Origin: Centroberyx gerrardi
Taxonomy: Eukaryota; Chordata; Actinopteri; Beryciformes; Berycidae
Assembly: GCF_048128805.1 (NCBI RefSeq)
Contig: NC_135997.1
Coordinates: forward strand, 3,234,685-3,298,684
Length of the DNA: 64,000 bases
Reading direction: 5' to 3'
The position numbers and the translations under genes were made by a program. Under the pieces are notes generated by a model. The model was not told the DNA's origin. It made no database searches and was given only the letters and a program-made list of their open reading frames with translations. Positions 24,201 to 38,100 of this stretch are shown here, in pieces; position 1 is the first letter of the stretch, and the number at the start of each line of letters is the position of its first letter.

Positions 24201-27200
24201 TGGAGGACCACTTGGCCACGACCCGCAGCCCGACGAAGCTGCTGCCGGCCGAGCCCGCCTCCTCCGGCGACGACCGGAGGGAGTCGGAGCGGCTGGGCAG
24301 CTCGGCGTCCGTGGGGCTGTCCGGGAGGCGGGGGGGGAAGATGCGGGTGTAGGGCTCGTCCTCCGAGGAGGACTGGAGCTGGCCGTGGCCGCTCGCCCTC
24401 GGGAGTGCACCGGCACCGCCTCCCCTTGGAGAGAGACAGAGTGGAGAGTATGTTCACACTACAAGGATACTACTATAGGAATTCAAATGTTCTAATTTTA
24501 TATCAAAGATGTTTAATGAAGACATTATTAAAATTAGATTTTGTTTGAGTGGTTAAATTCCAGTCAAGGCGTTACAACTGGACTTAGTCTTGATTGGCTT
24601 CCTTTACTAAATAATTACTAAAATCCTTCCAATCAGGGAACTTTGAAGCATTTGAACTGGAAAGCCTCCAATCAGCAGGTTTACCTCATTTGAACTAGAA
24701 AAGCTGGTGTTGTATTGTGACTTTTCTGCCTGTGAAGACTTACTCTCCCAATTCATTCACTAAATACCCCTTTAACTAAACTATATGTATTTACAAAACA
24801 CCACGTTATTTTTATTTTGAGTCAACAAAATCATGAAAACTAAATGCGGACAATCACTGAGAACGTTACGTACAAGAAGATTAGTGAAAAGAGGAAAGGT
24901 GAAGTGTTACTAGAGACGGTGTGGAGTCAAGTAGTTTGTCTTGGATCTTATTTCTGCTTCGTCCGTGGTTTCAGTAAGTGCGAGGCGAGCCCAGAGAGGA
25001 CTCACCTGGACAGGGAGGAGCGGGACGGGGGGCGGCCCCTCCTAGCCCTTCCTCTGGGGGTCAGCGGGACGAGGGCCCGGGACACCGGGGCGCTGAAACC
25101 TCTGTCCTTTGTGACCACTGACCCTGCCTTATGACCCCTGTGACCCCTGTGACCCCTCTGTTGCTGCCCGCCTCCCCTCCTGGGGCTGCAGACACACAGA
25201 GGGGACGAACGGAGCCGGTCAGGTTGCACAGGCACGGATCTAGGGTTACTGTCAAATTCAAAAGCCACCCCATTCAGCTTTTTTATGAATTAAGGGTAAA
25301 TTATACTGCATCGAACTGCCGTCGCAGCCTACGGTGGTGTGAGCATTTATGGTTCTGCGTCTGTGATTCTGCGTCTAGATCACAGAAACACTACACAGCA
25401 GTGGCATGCTTTGTCAACACAGAAGTAGCAGTGTTTACATTCTCTGAAACTCATGTTGTGGGATATTTCTCACAACGAATTCAGTGACCTCTGGTAATCT
25501 TTATAATTTGGAGATGAGGTGTCCTTCATATCAATATATTTGAAGCTCTCCTCAGCTCGTCTCTCTTCCATCTGCTCCATTGTCTTCGCTATCGGTAGGA
25601 GGAAATACGAAGCGGGCCCAGTTACATTTTTGGAGAGGAGCATGTAAGCTACAGCAGCAGCCTATGTGGGCTACACTGTATCGATGGCATAGGTTCGATG
25701 CAGAAGCATAAATTACCCTTAAGGGGTGGCTAGTGACCCTAGATTCATGCCTAAGAGCAACTTGTACCTGAAGCAGGCAGGGTTCAGTAAATCAGGGTGG
25801 TTGCAGTAAGAAACTGAAGTGTTAGAAAGTCAAAGAAAGTGAAGGAGTGATACAGGCATCAGCATGCAACCAGTGGATAGAGATCAAGCAGAGATGCTAA
25901 TTGAAAGAGTGAGAGAAATAGTAATCCTTTTGATTTTGTCTCTTCTACAGTGATATTAAACTGCTCTTCAGGCGGCATCGCGGCGGGACGGTACCTGATG
26001 GACTTGGCCCCTCGGCTGAGCGGCATGATGAAGTCGGGCCTGGCGGGGCCGGTGCTGCTGCTGGTTCCTCCGGAGCTGTGCTGCAGGCTGGAGGCCTTGG
26101 ACGACAGCGAGCTGACGTCCCCCAGGTCACCGGAGGTCATGGAGCTGCCTGTGCGGCACGGCGAGACGTCGCTGTCCAACACCTGGCAGTCCACCACCGG
26201 CTCCTCGCTCTCCTGGGGAACCCAAGCAGTTACATTACAAAAAGGGGAATGCCACTCAATTTAAAGTCACAATGAAATGAAAAATTGCTTTTTCACCTTA
26301 TTAGCTAATTCTCCATATCATAACGTACTATCTATTGAACAATACATGCCAAAAAGATATACAAAATTTTCCCAATTTTTATATAGAAATTCATAAAACA
26401 GTCTTCAATATAAAACAGCCTGCCAATCAGAATGGAGCTACAGAAGGTAGGTGGACCTCCAATGCAGCCAGCCATTTTTCCTTGTGTGTGAAGTCCCCAA
26501 AATGCCTTGCAAATTTCTTTGAAGAAGTGTGCAGCAATATAAATAAAAATAAAAAACTAAATACCAGGTAATGATATAAAATTGCTAAGAAAGTGAAAAA
26601 CACCCCTTTTTAATAATTCATGGAAAGGTTATTCCTATTGTGGTGGACAGTTGAATCACAAACCTTTTCCAAAACCAGAAAACAAAGAGATAAAACTTTA
26701 GTCTGTGATGTCATCAGTCTAAGGGGGAAAGTGTTGGTTACCTCAGTGACTTTGCGATCCACCTCTTTTCCATCTTCATAATATACGTCTGTTATGATGC
26801 GTGTGATGGTGGTCCGCACTTCCTGGATGGTGCGCACGTGTCTGCGGTGGGAGGGGCCAGAAGTTCTTCTAAACGAAGGCGACTCCGGTTCTCCCTGTCA
26901 GTCGGAGATGGAGGAGTGTCAGAACTGGACAACATTCACTAATAGCCTGCCAGAGAAAACTCTAAGCTCTTTTAAAAGTGGGCTCAAAGCTTTCCTTTTT
27001 CCCCAAGCTTTCGACTAACCTTGTGTGCATGTACATATGGCTGTATGTGGATGCATGTATGTGTTTCTATATACGTATATACATATTTTAAATATAGGTG
27101 TATTTTTTAAATCACATTTTATATATATTTCTGGCTGTAGTTTTTGCTATTTTCATTGTTTTTGCATGTAAAGCACATTGAGTTTTCCTGTGAATGAAAT

Positions 27201-29106
27201 GTGCAATACAAATAAAGTATGAATTGACTTGACTTGACTTAATGTAAGCTGTAATTTAGCAGGATCTCCTTACCCTGCTGGTTGGGGAGCGCAGCCCCGG
27301 GGCGTCGAAGCTCGTCTGCTGCGACACCGTCCGCTGACGGAGCTGAGGGACGGACAGAGACACAAGTTAGTGTCTTCATAATACATAAATAAACCACGAC
27401 CTCTGAATGCTGTTATGTGTTATGACTGAATACTATGGAAAGAGATTCGTACCAACAGAGATTGTATTTCAAATGTGTAAATTTGAATTTGTCTCGCTGA
27501 TATTGAACTGCTGAATTTGAAAAAATTGATTTGTTGAATAAATGAATTAATTAGGACACGATTTGATATTGAATGCAATGGCTTGGAAATGAATGTGATT
27601 ATTATTGAATTTAAGTTATTGCTAAGGCTGAATGATATTGACAAAAAAATTGAATTTCGATTGACAGTTTTTCTTTTTTTTAGAACTTTAAAATCGTTTC
27701 AAGAAAAGTGATTTCACTAAAAAAAAAAATAGATGTCAGTTCTGATGAAACATTACCTGCAGCTCTACAATGTCTCTCTCTTAAGCAATTAATTTCAGCG
27801 TCTACGATTTGGAAACTGCAGAAGTTCATTTTGTGATTTCGTACTTTTTTCGATTAATTGTTCAGCTCTAGTTATTGCTATAAGTTTGGTTCCCAAATTG
27901 CGCCAATGTCTTTCCATATTTATCCTCTTTGTGCTATGGAGCACACAGCTGTACTGTAAACTACCTTGCTGGAGGGACTGAGGGTGACGGTGTTGTCAAA
28001 GCTGGTTTGCTGGGAAACCGCCTTCTGTCTGGCGGCGGTCCTGTTCGGGACGGACGGCTCCGGTGCTTCGGGCGCCTCTCTCTCCTCGGCAGCGGCCCCA
28101 GACTGGGACCCGGGGACAGACGGCTCCTTCGGTGTCTCCAGAGGCGCTGCCGACACTTCCTGGTGTGCGCAGGAGGAAGGCTCTGATTGGCTGTTGGGGA
28201 GGCTGTTGCATCCCAGCGACGATGTCTGGGAACTCTTCTGTGGCGAGACGAACAGCTCCCCCCTGCACAGGTTAAAGATACAGGACGGACACTAGGGCTG
28301 AAAGATATTCACAAAAAATCTAATTGCGATTATTTGACAGAATATTGCAATAGCGATTTAAACTGCGATTCATATCATCACAAGTTTTCTTTAAAATTGA
28401 AAAGTGATTTTGTAAAAAAAAAAAAATAGTGAGATTTACTGAGTTTGAGTAAATCTAAGGTTTTCCCCAATATAGTACTTTCATGGACCAAAGATTACCT
28501 GCAGCACTAAAACACCTTGCTTAGAAATCCATTTTGGACGCTCCTCTCTCTTAAGCAATTAATTGCAGCCTCTGCGATTTGGAAATTGCAGTTCAGTTCA
28601 TATTGTGATTTCAATTTTTTCTTTCAATTAATTGTTCAGCTCTATCTGATACTATGTGATATTAGGCAGACACCATACAAAAATAAGGCAACAACATCAG
28701 AATTTCCCCACCACTAAAACTTGATACCAAGAGCCACCTGTAACAAGTCAGAAATCAAAGCAAGGCAACTTGATTTTCTGCCTTTTCACACAGACAAGGA
28801 TTTTAGAATAGGATTTTTGGATGTTATGTCAATCATTATCCGCTGTTATAAAGTGTTATCTTATTAGTATTCTTATCAAAGATCAGCACAAAAACAGCAT
28901 AGTTCTCAGACTATTTACTGAGAAAGAGAGAGAGAGAGAACTGGATGGCTCATGTTGCAGACATTTTGTAAAACGACCTTGCTTTGTCAAAATGGGAGGA
29001 CAAAACCACACATAACCTCTCCTCATGTCTCAGGAGGGTATACATGATGCCAAAAATAACCATCCATCCCACCTCCAGAATCAAAAAGTAGGTCTCTCTC
29101 TCTCTT

Positions 29107-29147
<41 letters not shown>

Positions 29148-32100
29148 GGTACCCCAGTAGACCTACTTCTATCTACTGAAATATATTACAACAGGGAAGA
29201 GCTATTCATACTTCCCCAGGTCAAACGGACATGTGAGCCTTTGTCCATTATTAATAAAAGAAACTGACAATCTCAACAGAACAAACCTGGATAAATAAAG
29301 TGTAAATAAAAAAAATAAGTAAAATTAAAAGTATATAAAATTTCACAGTCGTACACTATTCAGTCCCTCCAGGAACTTGCGATTTTACGATCGCAATAAT
29401 TAACGCAAATTCAAGAAATCTCCATAATATTTGCGAGAGCTTGCAGTTTTGCAAAATTGCCGCAACTTTTCCGCATGAAATGGCCAAATCAACAGACCGC
29501 TTGTGATTTGGACCAATTGTCGCATTCGGTGTCGTGGTAACTTACGTCATCGCAGCGCGCATTCAGGTGGAAGATGAACAAAACTCACCTGCCAACAAAA
29601 ATGACTGCCATAGACCGTGCAAAACAAAACAAAAGCAGCAAGAATCGAGGTGAGTGCAAAATTCAAGCTCTTGAAAGAGTTAATAGCTTAAACGGAGAGT
29701 GGGAGAGAATAGGGGGAGGCTGTGTGTGTGTGTGTGTGTGAGTGAGTAAGAGAGAGAGAGAAACATTTTTTTCCTTTGCTTGCAATTTTTCCCAATTCCC
29801 GCAATTTTACCGCAAAAAGAGCACATAAAACCTCGCAAATTGTATCGCAATTTTTGAGAAAAGCCGCAGCAAAATCAAGCATTTTTGGCCGCAATAATCA
29901 CAAAAAAACTCCTATTATATACATATATAAATGTGGAGGCAGTAGTGGATGTACTCATTGGTACTATAGCATAGGGATGGGACAATAACCGATATCACTA
30001 TATATCACGGTAAAAAACAATAACGATTTTGACACCGCCCCTAATTTTTATTACCGTGACAACCGCAGCTCTCATGTCATTTCCACAAAAGGGGGAGTGC
30101 TCTAATAAATAGTTATATTCATGTTACTGACTGAGTTAGCAGACCAGTATCACTTTGAGTCATTTGACTTAAAGCTATCCTTACAGTTAAATATTTGACA
30201 TATGAAGCTAATAAAAATGCTCAAAAAAATGAATAATTATTGCGATAATATATCAAGATAATTTTGGTCAATATAATTGTACTATTAAATTGTCAGCAAC
30301 GTGTGTGTTTACCTGACAGGAGCGGTGTTGCCGGCCGGCTGGCTGCCCTCCTCTGCCTCCAGCTGTCTGTGGACCTGTCTGACACGACTGAACACCGACG
30401 AGCTGCCGGGACACAAAACAACACATCAACACTGTGTTTCCTATGCACAGACTTACTGCTGGTGTCCTGCCACAATATCAGACAGGCCCGCCACAAACAG
30501 ATTCCCCAAACTGGTAAAATAACTCATTCATCTGAAAGCGAGTTGTGTTTTATGCACATACCGGGATGCTAATACAGTACATTGGGGGGGGGGGGGTCTC
30601 TCCTTGCCTCAGCCCCCCAAGGTTTCTTCCATTTTCTTCTCCTACCAAGGTTTTTTTCTTGGGAGTTTTTCCTTGTGTACTATGAGGGTCTAAGGCTGGT
30701 GGTGCTGGGAAGGTTATGCTATGTAGAACAGGTAGGCTGTTTGTCTTGCTAAAATCTGCTTTTGTGTCTTGTGCTTTTCGCTGTTTGTCCTATATCATTT
30801 TGTTCACAACTGATTTTTGATCAGTTAGATCTAGCTAGGCTCATTCTCTGTAAAGTCCACTGAGACATGCTTGTGATAAAGGGCTACAGAAATAAACAAA
30901 TGTGAACTTGAGATACAATATGCAACTTTTTGTTTTGAGACAGGAAGGATATTGTTAGTCCCGTCCTCCTCCAGCTTGGTCAAGTTCCCGCCCCCAACAC
31001 TTGTCACTCATCTGGATGAGCTGTCTACCTTGAGACGACATCCAGCCTCAGGCTGAGCTAACCGACATCCATAAAGTCACAACAGGCGTTGAAGAAACAG
31101 ACAGCGAATGCAGGGAATCAAACATTTTGAAAAAGCAAAAAGTAACACTGATATTCACCAGTGTTTCTGAACAGGCTTTGTTGTTCTTTTGTTTCTGATT
31201 GCTTTCCGCCGTTGTTGTTGTTGCTGCTATGACTTTCTTGCACTCGATAGCCATAACCCACTGCTGGCCACGGCCACAGAAAATGTGTCCGTGGCCATGT
31301 AAAAAGGCCAATTTTAGGCCAATGGGGGATTTACACATGTACACAAAGGGTCACACACAAACCCAGACTCATATGGTATGATATATCCTATTTATTGTAA
31401 TATCAAAAAGTTGCTTATTGTAGCTTTACAATTTTTGACCTTTAATTATAGCACCCTCATTAGGCAAAACAGTGAAACTTGTGAGGATAGCTGGATGTGT
31501 GCAGCAAGTTCATGTCAATCACACTTACAGTGTAGGTGTGAATAGGTCAGTGTAGGTACAGTTAGGGGCTTTAAAATTGAGAAATTTGGACTTTTAATTA
31601 ATGCCCTCATTAGGCCAAGACCAGCCAGACTGGTGTACAGAGTGCCAAAAAGTGTCTTAAGTTTCATCAAAATCGCACCAGTGGTGTCTGAGATAATTAT
31701 ACATTATAATTCATAATTCTGACTGCTGAATCAGGTTTCCACAGTCATTAGACGGCCGCAGCCATCTGTGAACGACCGAATACATAAATGGATTTCTGTT
31801 CAAAGCAATGCTGTACTGGCTGAAAAACAGCCGCCATGCAATGTCCTTCAGCTTCCTGTTGCTGTCAGGAGTCTGGGTGGGAGGCAGAGACACACTTCTG
31901 ATGTGGAGGATGAGTCAGCCCCATGCACACAATACAAGCTTTATCCAAGGACACAAGCATCACAATATACCTCATTATAGAGCTGGCAGTCTCAGCCAAG
32001 CGATCTGATTGGTCAGAAAGGCCTTTCAACTGTGCTTTATGAGCCTAGCTGTGTGTTTTAAAAAATGCAATTGGTTTAAGCTAAGAGGTGGTGATAACAT

Positions 32101-35100
32101 AATAATACCAGACAGGGCTTTTTGTGATTATGGCTATTTTGGTGATGAAGAATTATGGTACATGCCTTTTACCAAGCCAAATCACCATCACACCTATAAT
32201 TCCAGTAAACAAAGTCCTTACTGCTACATTATCACTAGCTAATGCATTTCCATTGATGCACTTTTCTGTATGACGATTACGCTGCTCTGAATATGAAACT
32301 CATTTAAAATCCACTTAGAATTCACCCGTCTGATATCTACCAGACCGTAAAAAATGAATCCATTTGGCAAATTGCTCAAAAATGGAAGAAAAAAAACCCT
32401 CACATTTTAAATTCAGTTGATATGCATAGAGAAAGCAGCAGGTTACCTGGTTACAGCCTTGGCAACAGCGGTAACCTTGACGACAGATCCTTCCTCGTCT
32501 GATAGTGCTGGCTCTGGGGGAAAGAAACGCATTACTGAGACAGTGATGAGCACAGAAGTGCATGCAACGTCGCCATGGATACCATCTTGTAACTCCTGGG
32601 AACATACAGATGCCTAGTGTTCAGGATGAAGGGAGAAAGGGGCAAGGAAGAAACAGCATGCAAATAACTGCTGCTTTTAAATGATGTGTGAAAGGAAAGG
32701 CTCGTACTCTGCAGGCTGAAGCGCTCCGAGCTGCCCTCCTCGACAGGTGTCACCAGTTTCATCCGCAAACTCAGTTTCCCGTCTCCCCTTTCCACCGTGT
32801 CGTCCCCGCTCTCCCCAGACACAATGTCACTGGCTGCCGCAGAGACATCGCCCACCGCGCCTGACTTTTCTGAAAAAGAGGTGTTCTTTGTGTGACTGAA
32901 AAGGTGCCAGGTGAAAGGTCTCGAGTCTGAGTAAGTGTCAGCAGGTGGTTGAATAACTTTGCATCAGATCAGCTTATGCTACTTAAAAATTTATCCCAAA
33001 AAAATGTGAAATCGCAATATGAACTTCTGCAATTTCCAAATCGCAGAGGCTGCAAATATTCTTTTTTTTTTTTTTTACAAAATCACTTTTCTTTAAACAA
33101 TATTAAAAAATTTTAAAATTGGTGACAAGAAAAACTTGCAATAGGATTATTCTGTTAAATAATCGCAGATTTTTGCTCAATCCCTTGTTGTCATGCAACT
33201 ACAGTTTCTCTGACAGGCAGATAAACCCACCGATGGGAGTGCTGTGTCTCGGCGTCTGCTTCAGCTGGTTGACCAGAGGGGGCGTGGCACTGACCACAGG
33301 CCCAATCAGCTCCCCTTCTTTAGGAAGTGTGAAGTGGAAGGGGATTTCTGCAGTAGAAAAACATGATTGGATATAAAGATTAGATCTATTTCAGTGCATT
33401 GTTAATGTTAAAAGCCAGATATCCCAGACTTGTATCACAAATAGGGCTGATGCAACCTCACCAACTCCTCTTACACTTTGTTGTGTGGCCACAACCGACA
33501 TGTTTCACACACCAGTTCTTGATATATCTTTGCAGGTTAGCTTGGCTGCAGGCTATGTTCACTGACGTTTACCGTTTACCGATCGCTGAAACATTTTCTG
33601 ATATCAAACTCCATTGTGGCTGCACTGAAAATATCTCAACATGAGATGGCGTCATGTATGTTTGGCCATTTATCTGGGGGAATAAGTAAAATACACCACC
33701 AAACAACAAAATGGGCCCATGGAGTGGATCTAAGGTACGTTGCCAATAGCTGTTTTTTAACAGTGTCATGGTGTTTTAGGGTGGATTTTTCCACTTAAAC
33801 CTGTGAGGCTTAATCTGTGCCCATCTTACCTCCTGAGCTATCACTGAGGCTCTTGTCTTTGAGCCCTTCTGGTTCAGGCCCCGCCCTGCCAGTCTGGGAG
33901 AGCCTATCAGGAGTCGACTGGTCCTTCTTAGCCTGAGACTGGGACCCGTGGCCATTGGTGGAGACAGATAGTTTACTTCCGACTGGCTGGGAACTGTTTC
34001 TCTTCGACTGTGATGACGCCTCTTTCTCGAGGGTCTGAGAGCTTCTCTCGCTCTCTTTAAGCACAATGACGCTGCCGTTCTTCTCTTCCCTTTCTTCGCT
34101 CTCTTCCTCCATGGGCTCAGGAGAGAACACCTGGCTCTGGGAGAGAGCCAGAGCCAGACCTGAGGACTCAGCTGCCACTGTGTTCTCCTCTCCCTCCTCC
34201 ATCACCACCTCCTCCTCATCCTCTTCTTCTTCTTCATCCCTCTCATCCATCATGTCTTTGTCTGTTTGGCTGTTACCAACCGTCCCACGTTCCTGTGACA
34301 ATGACTGTACTGACTGACTCTTCACAGTTCCTCCTCTTCTTGAGTCTGCAGCACTCTCAAGACTTTTCACCACATCCACACTAGATGTCTGAGAGAACAC
34401 AGACTGCGAGTCCAAGCTACAGGGTGTGGCGTCTGAAGGAGTCTCCTGCACACAGCTGTTAACAGTCAAGTCTGTTGAATCAAATTTTGGTTGTGAGCAG
34501 GACACTTTGTCTGCAGAGCTCCCCCCAGTGTTACTGTCACTTACATTCACATTTTGTACATTCAAAGCCGTTGCTGCTGTCCATTTCAGTGTGTCAGACT
34601 TTTGCGATGGAACAGATTCCTCAATCCCGGCACGTTCGCTGCGATGCTTCGGCGAGTCAGGAACAGTAGAAGCTTTGGAATTAGCGGTAGTTTTTGATTC
34701 TGAGGGGACACCGTTGCTCTCGCTCCTCTGACTGCAGCGTGAAACCACAGAGTCGCTGGTGTCGACGCCCAGCGGCTCTTCCAGTCCCTCTATCTGCGTG
34801 GCCTGGCTGTCCTCCTCAACCTGCTCTGAGGTCTGCTGAGCCGGGCTGCTGCTCTCTGTGTTCACAGAGAGCTGCAAAGGCAAAGTGAAAGGAGCCGACT
34901 CCAGCGATGGAGATTGTGACTCACGAGGCAATGAAATGGCTGGTGTCACCGTCTTCTTATGTGTGTCTTGTGGAGCCGCACTGCTGCTCCCAGCCTCCTG
35001 GCTCTGGGTTGGGACAAACACATCCTGGGAAAACAGAACAAACAAAGAAACGACATATCATAAACCGTGGGGGCAAGTCATCGTGGTTTAATCACAGCAC

Positions 35101-38100
35101 TAGCAAAAAAGCAGAACGTACATGAGAGAACTCAGGCTGGGAGGGCAAAGAGAGAGTCCTCTCCAAAACAAAACCAGGGGAATTCTGGGACACAGGAGTA
35201 GATGCGGTTGGGTGGGGCTTAGAGATAGCATCCGTTTCCATCGGCTCTTCTTCCTTTTCCCCTGATCGGTCATCCGGGGGCAGTGAAGTATCCATTGGTT
35301 CATCAGCACCTGAGGAAACAAACAATTTAGCTCCATTCATCAGCTGATTACCTTCATCAGTTCCAATTCAATTGTCATTCAAGTAGGTTAAGATGGTACC
35401 ATGTTCATTCTCTGGTCCAGTTGGTGAGCTGGGAACAATTAAAGGAGTCTGGCTGAAGTTGTCTGGGGTGGGGGCTACATAGTCAACAGAGCTTCTGGAA
35501 AAGGGGCAAAGAGATAAAGATGTCAGATCATTTTTCTGGGTTGTGATGGGTTTACATAGTGGGAGTGGCCTCTTGTGACTTACTGGGACAGGCTCTCCTG
35601 CACCAGGGTGCCCTGGCCAGAGAGATGCAGCAGTCGCAGGGTTTGTGCTGGCGTCGGAGTGGGAAGACCCTGGTTATCCGGCTCAGATACTGTACTGTCC
35701 ACAGCAGCACCTGAGAGCAAGAGAGAGATAACAAACGAGATATAAAGAGAGAGAAAATGGGAGTTGTGAAAGTTCCAGAAGAAACACCTTTTGGGACCAG
35801 GGGTCTGAAGGCAGCAGTCTCCTGGTCTAACATAATTTGGTCCTTCTGGCAAATGTCACAGTGCAAACAGCGTTTGCACATGTTCACATATGTTCACATT
35901 TGGACGGTTTACACAAACACTTTTCATCATTAAGCATTAAGCAATTAAGCAATTGGTCTGTATTGTTTAGATAGACAGTGGCCTGGAGTTTGGGTGAGAT
36001 TTACATGATCACAACCTATTTCTACATCGACCCACCTGTCTTGTCAGCGTCGAACATGTCCTCTTGTGAGGACAGTATCTCAGAGTGCTCCTTGTCCTGG
36101 TCTCCAGAGGTTTGTAAGCCCTGGGAGTGGAGCAGAGCCTGGACGCTCAGCTGCCTGCCTGTCGGACCCAGAGGCTCCGACGAGCTGCTGGAGCTCACCT
36201 CAGATCTGGAGGAGGAAAGACAAACACTGCTGCAACACAAGACTAGCATGGACAACTCTAAGGAACGTAGAATGTAAAAATCACATGGACTTATACCTCA
36301 CTGATTTGCTGTCCTGACTCCCTGAAGTCCCGGGGCTGATGTTTTGTTCAGCTGGTGAGAAAAAGCAGGTGTAAATCAGACTTATTGTCAGCAGAGGTGA
36401 CAGTTAGCACAGATGGCTGCAAAGCTTGGATGCCAGTACAAATGCTCTGATCAGATACTGAATAATGAATTGTAAGCACCCAGTTGCCACACTGCATCCA
36501 GTGTAATTAGGAACTTATTACTTTGCATACCCTCCTTAGCCACAAATACATGTATGCATTTTACCAGAGGCATCAGACTGCATGGTTAGCCATTTGCCTT
36601 GCCTCTGGAGCAAGTAGGAGTTCAGTGCCTTGCTCAAAGACACTTTGACAAAGCTGAACATATTGGTTCTCTCTCTAACTACCAGGCCAGACTGCTGCCC
36701 CATAAATGTGGAGACCCTTCATCGAGGTGCAAGTCATAGTTTCACTGTGGCCATGCGAACAGAGGCCTTCTTCCTAAGTGATCAAAAATAAAAACAGAGC
36801 GTCTATAAATAAGAGCCTTGTTACCTAGTTTGGTGTGCCTCCCGCTGTCTGACTGAGGGACAACATCCTCCTCTTCCTCCTGACTGTTCACCACTTCATC
36901 ACCCACAGCCTGGCTCTCAGAAAGCTCAAGATAACCAAACTGAGAGGCTCCCCCTGAAATACATGGATACAAATGTCATTGGGGTAGAATATAACTAAAT
37001 CTGATTGTTTTCAAATCCTGAAAAGTGAAAAATTGGACGTGGAAATTACTTTTCCTTGTTGTGTGAGAATAGCTCCTACCTTCAGATTGAACGCAGTGTG
37101 TAGTGGAATCAGCACCAGAATCCATATCAGTGTCCTCTGCTGCACACCTGAAAGATTATGTGCCAGAGTAAAAACACTACATCAATGTCTGAATGTCTAT
37201 GGATCAATCAGCAAAAACGCCTGGTCACCACATACTTTTTCTTGTTTGGAAGAGGGCAGATGTTTATGACTTGATTCTCCTCCTGGAATGCTGAACTGGG
37301 GTTGGCGGCCTCCAGAATGCCTAAGAATAGAAAGCAACCCAGGTTTTTTTTTTTTCAAACAGTTGAGTAACATATACAGGTTAGTTCACATTCATAGACA
37401 AAAGCGCTGACCTGGTCCAGCCTGGCTGTTGTTCTGGCAGCTCTCAGATTGGCTGTCAGTCTGAGAGCATCTGCTTCCAAGTGGCGAGGATATCAGTTCC
37501 TGGGAAAGAAAACACCTTAACTAATCTGTCAGAACAACAAACTGCCGACAAGATATATTCAATTATTCCAAACTTTTAATATAATAAAGCAGAGAAGTCA
37601 CACTGTTGTCATCAGCAATGTTTACAGCATAGGTGGGCCCAAAGTAGAAAAGTCCAAAGTTCAGACCTATTGTTCTTTTGTTAGAAAATGTCAAGATGGT
37701 ATAGAGATATGCTGGTCTATTACTACTATATAAGTGAATTGATCTGAGTCATGTGTAAAAAGTAAATGGTTTATTCTGATTCAAGGGCAGTCTGGTTGCT
37801 CAGTCTAAGTCGCTGTACACCAGTCTGCCACCCTGAAGTAAACAATCAAAATAAATGATTTGTTTCATGTTAACAGAAAGTAAGATCAAACTTAAATGAC
37901 CCCTGCTGTTGGAAAGTTTTAGAATCGCTCTCTAAAATGTCTAACTTTTAGTTCAAGAATAAAGAATCTCAGATAAATAGAGGTTGCTGCAGGATTTGGC
38001 CATCTGATGCATACTGCATTCCTCTGTACCTCTGACCTGGGGTGTGTGTGTGTGTGGGTTGGAGGGGGGGGGGGGGGGGGGGGTCGGGGGGTTGACACAC

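Noticed and set aside
24000-24457. Two overlapping minus-strand frames, Arg/Pro/Ala-rich, beside the Tudor exon
   Set aside because: They are out-of-frame shadows of tp53bp1 exon 21; the true frame carries the Tudor residues and joins both neighbours in phase.
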